Assembly: GCA_003518105.1 (NCBI GenBank)
Contig: DOZH01000005.1
Location: 53,045-117,044 of the forward strand
Direction: 5' to 3'
Origin: Candidatus Uhrbacteria bacterium
Lineage (GTDB): Bacteria; Patescibacteriota; Patescibacteriia; UBA9934
DNA length: 64,000 nt
The translations under genes and the position numbers were made by a program. The notes beneath the pieces are model-generated. The model saw only the letters and a list, made by a program, of their open reading frames with translations. It was not told the origin of the DNA and did not search any database. Positions 1 to 8,289 of this stretch are shown here, one piece after another (position 1 is the stretch's first letter; every line of letters begins with the position of its first letter).

Positions 1-78
1 ATATTCTGGACTTAGTCTATCATATTCCACCATCATAAGATTATTACCACCGCACTTTTTACAGCTGGCTGTATCCAT
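1..78 (-). CDS. Zinc-ribbon protein, N-terminal part (runs off the window)
   Basis: An ATG at 78 on the minus strand opens 26 codons that stay open to the window edge. The peptide begins MDTASCKKCGGNNLMMVEYD, and its CxxC pair followed by GG looks like one knuckle of a zinc ribbon. The second Cys pair would lie outside the window. It starts 12 bases after the stop of the Fic gene and has the same direction, so it may be its operon partner. The family cannot be named from this fragment. Confidence 0.45.
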   Translation of the reverse strand, partial: MDTASCKKCGGNNLMMVEYDRLSPEY

Positions 79-89
79 AAATCAGCAGA

Positions 90-1262
90 TTAATTTCTAT
101 TAAGTGATGGCGGTACAAATCCATTTTGTTCTAGAACGTAGAATATACCCCTTAGTAAATAACTATTAATAAAACCAATTGTGTAGACTCTGCTTTTACC
201 CGGCACTGCTATTAGCATTTTCTTATCTTTTAAGCGCTTGAGAATGCGTGACCGTTGGACGGCTGACTCCTCGCCAATTATTACGTCTAAATCAGCCGAC
301 TTAAGTAGCATTTGCTCATGTCTAACTAGAGCACTAAGAATATCAAATTCTCTCTTTGTGATCAACTGTCGCTCGGCCGAATATTTGAGTGCAGGCAATA
401 GAATAATTTCTGTCATGTACTTCAGGTCTAACAAACGATCAATTTTCTCAATCTCATTCTTTAGACCTCCTAATACATATAAACACCAAGCCAATACCTT
501 GTCTTTTTCGCCAGTATCAGCTAGTGCCAAATTCTTATAGTATTCATTTCTATCCATGCAGAAAATTGCGGTTGGATTCAATATTCGTCCGTTGTGAACC
601 TTGAATCCTTGCTTGATCAACATGGCATAAGTAAACATTCTAATCAATCGTCCGTTACCATTATCAAAAGGATGGATCCAGGCCATGCGGTGGTGTGACA
701 AGGCCGTGACCAATAAATCATTTTGTAGGCTGGTAGGAGTATTGACGAACTTGAGAAGTTCAGTGAAATATTCAGGTACCTTAAGTTTGTCTGTTGGTTT
801 ATGTAATGATCCTTGGATACTGATATTGATTGGCCGTAATTCTCCGGGGAATCTCGACCCCTCACCTTTAGGGGGCGGAGTAAGACCTTTTACAATTATT
901 TTGTGAATTTCAGAGACTAAAGCTCGAGTAATATCACCACCCTCAGTCACGTTATCCTCAATGAACTTAATAGCTCGTTCAATATTGAAAATCTCACGAA
1001 TACCCTCTTCCTTTGTGTCTCTTGGGACTTGTTCAATAATCCTCTCAACAAATTCAGCTAGTGTAGTATGGTTACCCTCTATTCGCGCCGATCCCAGGCT
1101 TTCCATCATCTGAAATATCCCTTTTAACTGAAAGAAGATATAGGCTGGGACTGGCCCACCTAACTTTTTAACTCGCAGTTTCTCTAGTTCAACTATCGTG
1201 CTGGCAAGTTCCGAAGCCCAGGCTGGTTCAAATATTTTTAGAGGAATCTCATTGAGAACCAT
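90..1262 (-). CDS. Fic-domain protein (predicted AMPylase)
   Basis: A 390-residue Fic/DOC protein. The catalytic motif HPFDNGNGRLIR near residue 200 matches HPFx(D/E)GNGRxxR, whose His activates the target hydroxyl for AMP transfer and whose GNGR binds the triphosphate. SARIEGN near residue 57 matches the (S/T)xxxE(G/N) inhibitory helix motif, so the enzyme carries its own inhibitor at the N terminus, as class II Fic proteins do. The C-terminal ~100 residues resemble a winged helix. Substrate proteins are not predictable. A TTGTTT-N17-TATAAT promoter (1295-1323) lies upstream. Codons are more AT-rich than in neighbouring core genes, which suggests acquisition. Confidence 0.9.
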   Translation of the reverse strand: MVLNEIPLKIFEPAWASELASTIVELEKLRVKKLGGPVPAYIFFQLKGIFQMMESLGSARIEGNHTTLAEFVERIIEQVPRDTKEEGIREIFNIERAIKFIEDNVTEGGDITRALVSEIHKIIVKGLTPPPKGEGSRFPGELRPINISIQGSLHKPTDKLKVPEYFTELLKFVNTPTSLQNDLLVTALSHHRMAWIHPFDNGNGRLIRMFTYAMLIKQGFKVHNGRILNPTAIFCMDRNEYYKNLALADTGEKDKVLAWCLYVLGGLKNEIEKIDRLLDLKYMTEIILLPALKYSAERQLITKREFDILSALVRHEQMLLKSADLDVIIGEESAVQRSRILKRLKDKKMLIAVPGKSRVYTIGFINSYLLRGIFYVLEQNGFVPPSLNRN

Positions 1263-1294
1263 ATTATTTACATATTAAGATTAAATTAATTAAC

Positions 1295-1323
1295 ATTATA
1301 TACATATTACCCCTATAAAACAA
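1295..1323 (-). promoter_or_regulatory. Promoter of the Fic gene
   Basis: On the minus strand TTGTTT (1318-1323) and TATAAT (1295-1300) are 17 bases apart. The predicted start is near 1288, giving a leader of about 26 nt before the ATG at 1262. Confidence 0.6.
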
Positions 1324-1341
1324 GGCGAAACACAATAATTA

Positions 1342-1378
1342 AAATAACCTGATTTAACACTGGTAAATCAGGTTATTT
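1342..1378 (-). terminator. Intrinsic terminator after tig
   Basis: A perfect 15-bp stem (arms 1342-1356 and 1364-1378) with a 7-base loop is followed on the minus strand by a T-rich stretch. It lies just past the trigger factor stop and before the Fic promoter, separating the two units. Confidence 0.8.
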
Positions 1379-1399
1379 ATCATTTATCCACAGTCGCAC

Positions 1400-2689
1400 T
1401 TACTTCACCATCTTCTCTTTCAAAAGGTCGATGGTCTTCCGGTTCACCATCTGGCGTTCGATGTAATCCCGATACTGTGGCTCGTAAATCTGCTTAGCAG
1501 CCTCGGCATCATCCTTATACTGCTCCGCAATCTTGTCGAGCTCAGCGTCGACCACGGCGGCGTCGACCATCACCTTATCGTCAGCGGAAATCTTCTTCAA
1601 AATAATTCCCACCTTGATCCGTTGCAGCGCGGCTGGTGTGAAATCAATTTTGAGGTCGGTCAATGACTTATTGATGGAGGCCAAGTACTGTGTGAAGTCC
1701 ATGCCCTGGCTCGTCACCTGGTGTTCCAACTCATGCGTCATCTTTTCAATCTCTTGGTTGACGAGCAAATCTGGAATAATATCGAACGTCGACTTGTCGG
1801 CCACGAGGTCGAGCACCGCCTTGTCCAAGCGACGAGCTTCTTCAATCACATTCTCGGCACGCAAGTTTTCCATGAGCTTCTCTTCCATCTCACTCGCACT
1901 CGTCAAGCCAACGGTCACAGCAAAAGCGTCGTCGAACATTGGTGGCTGCAACAAGAAAATTTCATTCAACTTGATGGTGAAATCGACTGGCTGACCAGCC
2001 AAGTGCTTCTGGTAGTGCTCCTCTGGGAAGTTCAAGGTGAAAGTTTTCTCGTCGCCTTCCTTCAAACCCAAAATCTCATCCACAAAACCTGGCACATAGT
2101 AACTCTCGTTCGTAAACACGCCGTGGTTCTTGCTCTCGCCGCCTTCCAGTACCACGCCATCTTTCTTCATGGTCAAGTTTACAATCGCCTTATCACCCAT
2201 GGTCAAAGCGCGACCAGCCTCTGCCTTCACCTCTTTGGTCTGCATCCGCACAATGTCGGCCTTGGCTTGTTCGAGTAACTCTTTTGTTGGCTCCGTGTCC
2301 TTCTTCTCGACGGACAACTTAGTCCAATCCGCCAACTTGGTGATCTGTGGCATCAAAGCAATTTCGGCTGTGTAAATAAATTCATTATCTGGGGCTAGCT
2401 TCTCCATGGCAAAAAATGGCTGACCAACCACGTCCAAGTCCGCTTCCACCATCGCTGCCACAAAGGTCTGACGCACCAAATCTTCTGTGGCATGCTCCAA
2501 AATAGCCATCTCACCAATTTTTTGCTTAATGGCTTCGTAAGGTGCCTTGCCCGGACGATAACCAGGAATGGTGACGTCCTCGGCCATATGTTCGGCCGCT
2601 ACGTGACAGGCCTCGGTTACTTCTTCTGCTGGGATAGTCACGGTGATCTTAGCCTTGTTCTCGGGGAGCTGTTCAACAACGTATGACAT
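1400..2689 (-). CDS. tig: Trigger factor, ribosome-bound chaperone and prolyl isomerase
   Basis: A 429-residue trigger factor. The N-terminal ribosome-binding domain starts MSYVVEQLPENKAKITVTIP and includes PGYRPGKAP, close to the GFRxGKxP ribosome-docking signature. An FKBP-type middle domain (about 150-240) and a helical C-terminal domain follow. It shields nascent chains at the ribosome exit. The open frame extends to 2740, but the promoter boxes at 2722-2750 lie inside that extension, so the ATG at 2687-2689 is the start. The leader is about 26 nt without a clear Shine-Dalgarno sequence. Confidence 0.95.
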   Translation of the reverse strand: MSYVVEQLPENKAKITVTIPAEEVTEACHVAAEHMAEDVTIPGYRPGKAPYEAIKQKIGEMAILEHATEDLVRQTFVAAMVEADLDVVGQPFFAMEKLAPDNEFIYTAEIALMPQITKLADWTKLSVEKKDTEPTKELLEQAKADIVRMQTKEVKAEAGRALTMGDKAIVNLTMKKDGVVLEGGESKNHGVFTNESYYVPGFVDEILGLKEGDEKTFTLNFPEEHYQKHLAGQPVDFTIKLNEIFLLQPPMFDDAFAVTVGLTSASEMEEKLMENLRAENVIEEARRLDKAVLDLVADKSTFDIIPDLLVNQEIEKMTHELEHQVTSQGMDFTQYLASINKSLTDLKIDFTPAALQRIKVGIILKKISADDKVMVDAAVVDAELDKIAEQYKDDAEAAKQIYEPQYRDYIERQMVNRKTIDLLKEKMVK

Positions 2690-2721
2690 AAAGAAAATTT
2701 CAGCTGATTCTAAGTCGCCAG

Positions 2722-2750
2722 AGTATAGGCAACTTGACAAATACTGTCAA
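2722..2750 (-). promoter_or_regulatory. Promoter of tig
   Basis: On the minus strand TTGACA (2745-2750) and TATACT (2722-2727) are separated by exactly 17 bases. Transcription should start near 2715. This fixes the tig start codon downstream, at 2689. Confidence 0.8.
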
Positions 2751-2800
2751 TTACTCTGCTACTGTTAGCCAAATTAAATATAAATTTTAAACAACATACT

Positions 2801-2829
2801 TTGACCAGCCAGGGCTTTCGAGCTATCCT
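2801..2829 (+). promoter_or_regulatory. Promoter of the LysM/M23 peptidase gene
   Basis: TTGACC (2801-2806) and TATCCT (2824-2829) are 17 bases apart. The predicted transcript begins at about 2836, at or just after the first possible start codon of the gene (TTG 2835). Confidence 0.6.
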
Positions 2830-2834
2830 AGTAG

Positions 2835-4223
2835 TTGTTATTCTTGACCCATAGGCATATTCCTACTCTCAAGAACATCTTCGTCCGTTTTGGTTTAGTC
2901 GTCGTTCGTACTTTAGTGCGCACGAAGTCGCTTGGTTTGCGCAGCCTCAAAGTCGTCGGCCGACCCTTCTTGGCCGTCGGTCGGGTTGTCTTACCGCATC
3001 TCGTTGTTCCTGTTTATCATGGCCTTTATCTTCTCCGTCGTCGCTTAGAACACTGGTATCGTCCGGCCAAGAACCGCTTCATGTATGCCCTCGCCAACCG
3101 CCACATGCTCCACGTTGTGGCTGTAGTTATTGCCGTTGTGGCTGGTGTCGTTAATTTCCAGTTGGGTACCGTACGCGCCGAAACCTATGGCCAACGCAGC
3201 CTTATGTACGGATTAGCCACCCAACATTCCGAGCAACTCACGGACGAATATGCCAACGTCAACCGCATTAATACTTCAACTCCTATAAAATATTTAGCTG
3301 GTACCACACTCACGCCATCTTTGGATGCTAATACTCTTGTTGGTTATGAGCAGGCCAGTGGTTCCATGGTGATTGGCAGTAGCTCACTTTCAGCTCTAAC
3401 TATCGCCGACGGTAGCGCTAGCGTTGCTCCTCGTGAAAAGATTGAGACTTATATAGTCGGCAGCGGCGATACCCTTTCCACCATCGCTTCCCGCTATGGC
3501 ATTAGTCTTAATACCTTACTGTGGGCTAATAACCTTACTTCGCGTTCGCTCGTTAAACCTGGCCAATCACTCACCATTTTACCAGTCTCTGGTATTGCTG
3601 CCACGGTTAAAAAAGGCGACACCATCGGGCGCATTGCTAGTCTTTACAAGGTCGACCAAAGCAAAATTATTGCCTACAACAAGCTTGACGCTAGTGGCAC
3701 TTTAACCGTTGGCCAGCAGGTTATTATTCCTGGTGGTTCTGCTCTTTACGTCGCCCCAGCCGTCAAAACAAACACTGCTGGTCGCGTTCTGACAGCCGTA
3801 CCAACTACCACCAAGCCTTCCACTACTCGCTATGCCGGCGCCAAAATGCTTTGGCCAACCGATCTCACCTACATTGTACGCGGCCTCAGTTGGTCTCACA
3901 GCGGCCTCGATGTCGATTGTAACGGCCATAGCAACGGTACTTCCACCAACGACAACTACGCCGCCATGGATGGTGTCGTCTCCTATTCTGGTTGGCGCAG
4001 TGGTTATGGTAATACTGTAGAAATTCAGCACTCCAATGGTCTCATGACTCGTTACGGTCACCACTATTCTCTCTACGTTAAAACTGGCCAAACCGTCACC
4101 GCTGGTACTCCCCTCGGTCGCTGTGGTTCAACAGGTACCTCAACCGGCACTCACCTGCACTTCGAAGTTATCGGTCAGGGCGGACGCCGCGACTTCCGCA
4201 ACCCACTTGAATTCCTCCGCTAA
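2835..4223 (+). CDS. Membrane-anchored LysM-M23 peptidoglycan endopeptidase
   Basis: Up to 462 residues. A basic N terminus is followed by one membrane segment (about 91-110), two LysM repeats (about 205-300; the first contains GDTLSTIASRYGISLNTLLW) that bind glycan strands, and a C-terminal peptidase M23 domain. The M23 zinc ligands are visible in SHSGLDVD and THLHFEV, so the enzyme should cleave cell-wall cross-bridges outside the membrane. The first start is TTG 2835, but the promoter places transcription there, so TTG 2844 or GTG 2916 are alternatives. A role in wall growth or division is inferred. Confidence 0.85.
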   Translation: MLFLTHRHIPTLKNIFVRFGLVVVRTLVRTKSLGLRSLKVVGRPFLAVGRVVLPHLVVPVYHGLYLLRRRLEHWYRPAKNRFMYALANRHMLHVVAVVIAVVAGVVNFQLGTVRAETYGQRSLMYGLATQHSEQLTDEYANVNRINTSTPIKYLAGTTLTPSLDANTLVGYEQASGSMVIGSSSLSALTIADGSASVAPREKIETYIVGSGDTLSTIASRYGISLNTLLWANNLTSRSLVKPGQSLTILPVSGIAATVKKGDTIGRIASLYKVDQSKIIAYNKLDASGTLTVGQQVIIPGGSALYVAPAVKTNTAGRVLTAVPTTTKPSTTRYAGAKMLWPTDLTYIVRGLSWSHSGLDVDCNGHSNGTSTNDNYAAMDGVVSYSGWRSGYGNTVEIQHSNGLMTRYGHHYSLYVKTGQTVTAGTPLGRCGSTGTSTGTHLHFEVIGQGGRRDFRNPLEFLR

Positions 4224-4442
4224 ATTTTTTAGCAAGACGGAGGCCTTTAGCAGTGGGGAGACTTCTGGCCGGGACGAGGGCATTACAATAAATTTCCTCT
4301 AGTCGGGTGACGCGAAGGGAGGCCCCCGGGCGGCGCGCAGCTTGCGAGCACAGAACGGGGTCCGCAGCGGCAGGACCCGACGAAGTCCGTTACCAAATAG
4401 CCCTCGTCGAACTCTTCGAACCCGGTAAGAGCTATGACTTCT
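4224..4442. other. GC-rich intergenic region with long-range pairing (candidate structured RNA)
   Basis: This gap lies between the convergent M23 and comM genes and has no convincing reading frame. Two nested long-range helices are visible: GACGAGGGC (4273-4281) with GCCCTCGTC (4400-4408), and GTCGGGT (4302-4308) with ACCCGAC (4375-4381). A local hairpin, CGGGGTCC with GGACCCG, would compete with the inner helix. No promoter or T-run terminator was found, so strand and transcription are unknown. I could not match it to RNase P, tmRNA, SRP or 6S RNA. Confidence 0.35.
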
Positions 4443-5972
4443 TCACTGCACCACCGTCTTCGGTCTATACTGCAACGCCTCAGCTATATGCCCCGCCGTA
4501 ATAATCGACACTCCCGCTAAATCCGCAATCGTTCTCGCCACTCTCAGTACTCTCGTATAGCCTCGTGCACTCATCGCCAACCTATCCACGGCGTGCTTCA
4601 TCAAATTATTACTCTCATCGTCGAGCACGCAATGTTCACGGAGTAATTGCGACCGCAGTTCCGCATTGGTATGCACGTTGGTGCCCATGAATCTCTTTGT
4701 TTGCACATCTCGCGCTATTTGCACCCGTTCACGAATTTCTGCCGACGATTCTTCATTCTCGCGACTTGTCAGCTTAGCAAAGTCCACTCGTGGCACTTCG
4801 CAACACATATCAATGCGATCAAGTAGCGGCCCCGAGATTTTTTGTTGGTACTTGAGTATCTGGTGCGGATTGCAGGTGCAAGCCCGTCCTGGGTCATTCA
4901 GGAACCCACAGGGGCACGGATTCATCGCCGCCACTAACATGAATCGTGCTGGAAACTCCAGCGTCCCCGCTGCTCGTGAAATTGTCACCACGCCGTCCTC
5001 CAATGGTTGCCGTAAATTCTCGAGTACTATTCGCGAAAACTCCGGGAACTCATCTAAAAACAACACTCCGCGGTGGGCCAGCGACACTTCACCCGGCTTT
5101 GGCCATGCGCCACCACCAACCAAGGCTGTTCCCGAACTTGTATGGTGCGGACTCCGAAATGGTCGCGCCGCCGCCAAGGCTCGTGTGCCATCGAGCGTCC
5201 CAGCCACCGAATGGATCATCGTAATCTCCAAGGCTTCACTGAACGTCAACGTCGGTAGTATCGACGGCAACGCTCTGGCTAACATAGTTTTCCCACTTCC
5301 CGGCGTGCCCGAAAGCAGAATATTATGTCCACCCGCCGCTGCAATCTCCATCGCTCGCTTCACTTGCGCTTGTCCGCGAATATTATGCATATCATCCGCC
5401 GGTGCAGTCTCAGTTGCGACTGCTGGCAGGCTAATCTGCGTCGTGAATGACTTATCGATTCCCTCTAAACACATTAAGCATTCTTCAAGTGTCGCGACCG
5501 GGTGCACAGGAAGGTCGGCTACCAACGCCGCCTCATCCGCATTCTCTTTTGCGACAATTATTCCTTTGAATCCCTGTGCCTTGGCCATCATCGCCGCCAA
5601 TAAGGCTCCGCGCACCGGGCAAACTCGACCATCTAACGCGAGTTCTCCTAGAAACACATAATCACTTAATTTGATCGGTGTCTCAAAATGACCATGCGCC
5701 GCCAGCACCGCTACCGCAATCGCTAAATCATAAGCTGGCCCCTGCTTTTTCACATCCGCTGGTGCTAAATTGATCGTAATGTGCGTTCGCGGAAACTTCA
5801 GTCCGCTATTCTTAATCGCTGCTCGCACTCTCTCCCTCGATTCATTCACCGCCGTGTCCGGTAGCCCCACAATCAGGAACTTCGGCAGCCCCGATGTTAT
5901 ATCTGCCTCTACTCGTATTGTTTGTGCTGTTAAACCCAGTAACGCTGACGCATAACTACAAGCAGACCCCAT
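4443..5972 (-). CDS. comM: YifB/ComM-family AAA+ Mg-chelatase-like ATPase
   Basis: A 509-residue protein, the family's normal length. The N-terminal ChlI-like domain contains GLPDTAVNESRERVRAAI. The AAA+ core has Walker A GTPGSGKT (about 222) and Walker B VLFLDEF, and the family-specific region NPCPCGFLNDP with further Cys residues follows. In naturally transformable bacteria ComM is a hexameric helicase that promotes branch migration of incoming DNA. The start is the ATG at 5970-5972. No clear Shine-Dalgarno sequence is present. It converges on the M23 gene and lies downstream of lspA on the same strand. Confidence 0.93.
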   Translation of the reverse strand: MGSACSYASALLGLTAQTIRVEADITSGLPKFLIVGLPDTAVNESRERVRAAIKNSGLKFPRTHITINLAPADVKKQGPAYDLAIAVAVLAAHGHFETPIKLSDYVFLGELALDGRVCPVRGALLAAMMAKAQGFKGIIVAKENADEAALVADLPVHPVATLEECLMCLEGIDKSFTTQISLPAVATETAPADDMHNIRGQAQVKRAMEIAAAGGHNILLSGTPGSGKTMLARALPSILPTLTFSEALEITMIHSVAGTLDGTRALAAARPFRSPHHTSSGTALVGGGAWPKPGEVSLAHRGVLFLDEFPEFSRIVLENLRQPLEDGVVTISRAAGTLEFPARFMLVAAMNPCPCGFLNDPGRACTCNPHQILKYQQKISGPLLDRIDMCCEVPRVDFAKLTSRENEESSAEIRERVQIARDVQTKRFMGTNVHTNAELRSQLLREHCVLDDESNNLMKHAVDRLAMSARGYTRVLRVARTIADLAGVSIITAGHIAEALQYRPKTVVQ

Positions 5973-6029
5973 AAAAAATATGTGATTGGGGAGAGATTAA
6001 ATTTTTAGAAAAACCCTGGGGGAGTTTTT

Positions 6030-6476
6030 CTATTTCGTCGACTGGGGAATAGACTCATTATAGTATAAAAGCAGAATCGCGCCAGCTACTATGAGGATAT
6101 CTGACAAATTGATCGCCGACAGTCTAAAAAATATCAGGTAATCAGTCGTAAACCCATTAATGAACCTATCAACTAAATTTCCCATCGCGCCAATCGCCAC
6201 CACAACCGCCCCTGTCATTTGCATCTTGTTCGCAACTCTCTTCAACCACGCAAACCGTACCAACAGCGCAATGATAACCACCGTCAACGGTATCACCACG
6301 AACAACGGAATCATCGTATCCCCCGTAATCCCCGGGTTCTTATGCAGCGCGAGGTCGACGGGCCAGCTCAAAACTTCGCTATCCGGTTTAAAACTCGTAA
6401 TTGCCAGCAACTTCAAAATCACATCGAGCATCCCGATCGCCAACGCTCCCGCAATTATTATCACCGATTTTTTCAT
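6030..6476 (-). CDS. lspA: Signal peptidase II (lipoprotein signal peptidase)
   Basis: A 148-residue integral membrane aspartyl peptidase with four hydrophobic segments. The catalytic aspartates lie in GNLVDRFIN and in AINLSDILI, matching the NxxDR and (F/I)NxxD motifs. It removes the signal peptide from diacylglyceryl-modified prolipoproteins in the membrane. The ATG start is at 6474-6476. A REP-like element lies directly upstream. Function follows from the conserved family. Confidence 0.9.
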   Translation of the reverse strand: MKKSVIIIAGALAIGMLDVILKLLAITSFKPDSEVLSWPVDLALHKNPGITGDTMIPLFVVIPLTVVIIALLVRFAWLKRVANKMQMTGAVVVAIGAMGNLVDRFINGFTTDYLIFFRLSAINLSDILIVAGAILLLYYNESIPQSTK

Positions 6477-6493
6477 ACCGTGTCTAAACTATC

Positions 6494-6563
6494 AGGACGA
6501 CGTCGAACATCGTCCTTATCAATGTTTGCAGGCCTAGGACGACTCCCGATGTCGTCCTTTGCA
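6494..6563. repeat. REP-like double palindrome, copy 1
   Basis: Two 23-bp imperfect palindromes, each starting AGGACGAC and ending with its complement (6494-6516 and 6536-6558), flank a spacer containing TCAATGTTTGCAGGCC, and TTTGCA follows. It is the reverse orientation of the copies at 22754, 52540 and 53369. It lies in the gap between lspA and the HD gene. Confidence 0.85.
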
Positions 6564-6567
6564 CTTT

Positions 6568-7194
6568 TTAGATCGCAAACTCTTTATACTTTCTCCTCAT
6601 CTCCTCCGCAATCATATCACCAAACGCTCTAATCGCCGGATCGACGTCGGCATATTTGAGCCCATAATTAATTGTGAACTCCAAATGAGCTGGGAACATG
6701 TGGCCTTGGCGATATTCGAGCACTTGCAATAGCGCCTCAATCTTATCCAGCGCTTTCACTACTCTTGCTTCAAATGTCTCATTAGCCTCGCTTTCCTGCC
6801 ACAGTCCATACAACCGCTCATTCTCAACCGGTGGCAGCTTGCTAAATAGCTTCTTCGCCGCCTGCTCCTCCTTCGCCAGCTTTTCGGTTTTTCGTATTTC
6901 GTTGTAAGCATGACTGTCCTCGCCAGTCCCAGCCTTCCCTAGCGGACTCTCATCGCCACAAATAATCTCCGGCGTATCATGCAACACCGCCAACTGCACA
7001 GCTCTACCAACATCAAACGGCTGAGCCAACTTATCCGCGAACATCATCACGAGCATCGATAAGCGCCAGCTGTGATCCGCCACAGACTCATACTTAATCG
7101 GTCCTGCATAATCCTTCCAGTAATATTGTCCTCGAAATCTCTCCAGCTTCTTTAATCCTTCCAGTGTCGTCGCAAAATTTAAATAAGCATCCAT
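6568..7194 (-). CDS. HD-domain hydrolase, YfbR-like (possible 5'-nucleotidase)
   Basis: A 208-residue HD-superfamily metal-dependent phosphohydrolase. The metal ligands are seen in VADHSWRLSML (His), VLHDTPEIICGD (His-Asp) and, near residue 145, VVKALDKIEALLQ (Asp). The layout and length match YfbR-type 5'-deoxynucleotidases and related HD proteins, so a role in nucleotide clean-up is plausible but the substrate is inferred. The start is the ATG at 7192-7194. It is read toward lspA, with a REP-like element in between. The upstream terminator at 7224-7257 isolates it from the dksA-like gene. Confidence 0.8.
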   Translation of the reverse strand: MDAYLNFATTLEGLKKLERFRGQYYWKDYAGPIKYESVADHSWRLSMLVMMFADKLAQPFDVGRAVQLAVLHDTPEIICGDESPLGKAGTGEDSHAYNEIRKTEKLAKEEQAAKKLFSKLPPVENERLYGLWQESEANETFEARVVKALDKIEALLQVLEYRQGHMFPAHLEFTINYGLKYADVDPAIRAFGDMIAEEMRRKYKEFAI

Positions 7195-7223
7195 ACAGCG
7201 TCTCGATAATATCGCAAACCACC

Positions 7224-7257
7224 CACAAACAAAAGACCCGCGAGTTAATCACGGGTC
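7224..7257 (-). terminator. Intrinsic terminator after the dksA-like unit
   Basis: GACCCG (7235-7240) pairs with CGGGTC (7252-7257). On the minus strand the stem is followed by TTTTGTTTG. It would end the transcript of the dksA-like gene after the structured element at 7266-7390. Confidence 0.7.
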
Positions 7258-7265
7258 CTTTACTG

Positions 7266-7390
7266 CAGAACTTTCACATTTGAGACTAGTTTGGGTGCGG
7301 AGCAAGCCGAGCTTTTGAGACTCACTAGAGCGTGAGTTGAAAAAGTCGGCGCAGCGACAAACCCAAAATAGGCCAAATGAGGAAGTTCTG
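7266..7390 (+). ncRNA. Repeated structured RNA element, copy 1 (unknown class)
   Basis: This 125-nt element shares ATTTGAGACTAGTTT at its 5' side and AAAATAGGCCAAAT at its 3' side with the copies at 35150 and 60247. The helices between are conserved in structure but not in sequence: TTTGGGT with ACCCAAA, TGCG with CGCA, GCCGA with TCGGC, and an apical ACTCAC/GTGAGT hairpin. The outer stem runs CAGAACTTT... to ...AAGTTCTG. G-T pairs in the outer stem favour the plus strand. Here it ends one base before the stop codon of the convergent dksA-like gene, so it is not a 5' leader at this site. Confidence 0.65.
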
Positions 7391-7756
7391 TTAAATCTCT
7401 TGCGTAAGCGTCTTCTTACAAGCAATACAGGAAGTAGAAGCTGGACGTGCTAGTAAACGTTGAATATCAATTTCATGTTGGCAATACTTACACTTGCCGT
7501 AAGTGCCAGCTTCGATAGCCTTTTGGGCCGAGCGAATGTCCTTTAAGCCAGCTTCAAGTTCACTCTCCAGGGACAAGTTATCGCTAAACTCGGCAACTTC
7601 AGCCGCGTTTTCATCCTCGCTTTCCCCATGATTAGGAAAGTCCGTGGCCACAGCACCATCTACGCCACGATGTGTGATCTTATTAATCTCAGCCTCGAGC
7701 TTTCCCTGTTCATCCTGCAGGGCTTGAGTAAGCTGAGCTAAAAGTGTCTTATCCAT
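7391..7756 (-). CDS. DksA/TraR-family zinc-finger protein
   Basis: A 121-residue protein. An N-terminal helical hairpin rich in Glu/Asp is followed by a C4 zinc finger, CKYC...CIAC (about 92-113). This is the layout of TraR/DksA proteins, which insert into the RNA polymerase secondary channel and adjust initiation. The coiled coil is shorter than in DksA itself, so a TraR-like member is likely. A possible -10 box TATAGT lies at 7791-7796. The structured RNA element directly follows the stop, and an intrinsic terminator comes after that. Confidence 0.85.
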   Translation of the reverse strand: MDKTLLAQLTQALQDEQGKLEAEINKITHRGVDGAVATDFPNHGESEDENAAEVAEFSDNLSLESELEAGLKDIRSAQKAIEAGTYGKCKYCQHEIDIQRLLARPASTSCIACKKTLTQEI

Positions 7757-7879
7757 ACAAGAAAAATCAGGTATCTGTTAAGTGCTAGCCACTATAGCAA
7801 AATCTAGGAAAAAGGGAAATCAAGGCTAAAAATACTCAAATTTAGTAAAAGAAAAGAGGGAAATAAGCGAGAAAATTGT

Positions 7880-8283
7880 TGAGGCGCGAGGCCTAAGGAA
7901 AGATAGAAATTAATCTACGATGATATCCTGGCTCAACAGTTTGGCTTATGTCCCTCAGACGAAGGGCGTAGGATGGACACCGGCTCTGGTGCTGGGTTTC
8001 CAGGTCATATCTTTCGTTTGGGAAAGGCATCACCGGGCAACGCAGCCACAGATCGGCGTCGACAGTCAGACGCTTTGACGTTCTACTCTACCCCGATAGG
8101 GTTACCTGGCGTGCCGAACGCATTCAAGACGCGAGCCCAGTCGACCAATAGTATGAGAGTAAAGTAGTGAGGTATCCCCCGAAGCTGAATTGTGGGGGCT
8201 TCGGAGGATTTCCCCTATGTCAGCCGTACGATGCTTCGCACGGAGCTTAGAGGTTTTGTGGAAAGAACAAGTGAAGAGTTCAC
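7880..8283 (-). ncRNA. Large structured RNA locus of unknown class
   Basis: A strong minus-strand promoter (8290-8318) drives about 400 nt with no credible protein. The predicted RNA is rich in hairpins: GTGAA-CTC-TTCAC at its 5' end, CCGTGCGA with TCGTACGG, an 11-bp stem TCCTCCGAAGC with GCTTCGGGGGA, ACCC with GGGGT, GGC with GCC around TGCGTT, and CCCT with AGGG. A GC-rich hairpin near 7880-7900 followed by CAATTTTCTC could end it. Size and promoter recall RNase P RNA or tmRNA, but the P4 signature, a tRNA-like end and a tag frame were not found. The dksA-like gene lies about 100 nt downstream. Confidence 0.55.
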
Positions 8284-8289
8284 ATTTAT

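Noticed and set aside
851..880. Fourth copy of the CTCCCCCAGC palindrome in the Fic gene (PPPKGEG)
   Set aside because: The peptide is similar in style, but the DNA does not share the element's core or flank.
4666..5661. 331-codon plus-strand frame antisense to comM
   Set aside because: Shadow of the conserved ComM coding sequence, with no start signals.
7880..8283. Calling this locus RNase P RNA or tmRNA
   Set aside because: I could not find the RNase P P4 signature, a tRNA-like end or a tag reading frame, so only an unidentified structured RNA is claimed.
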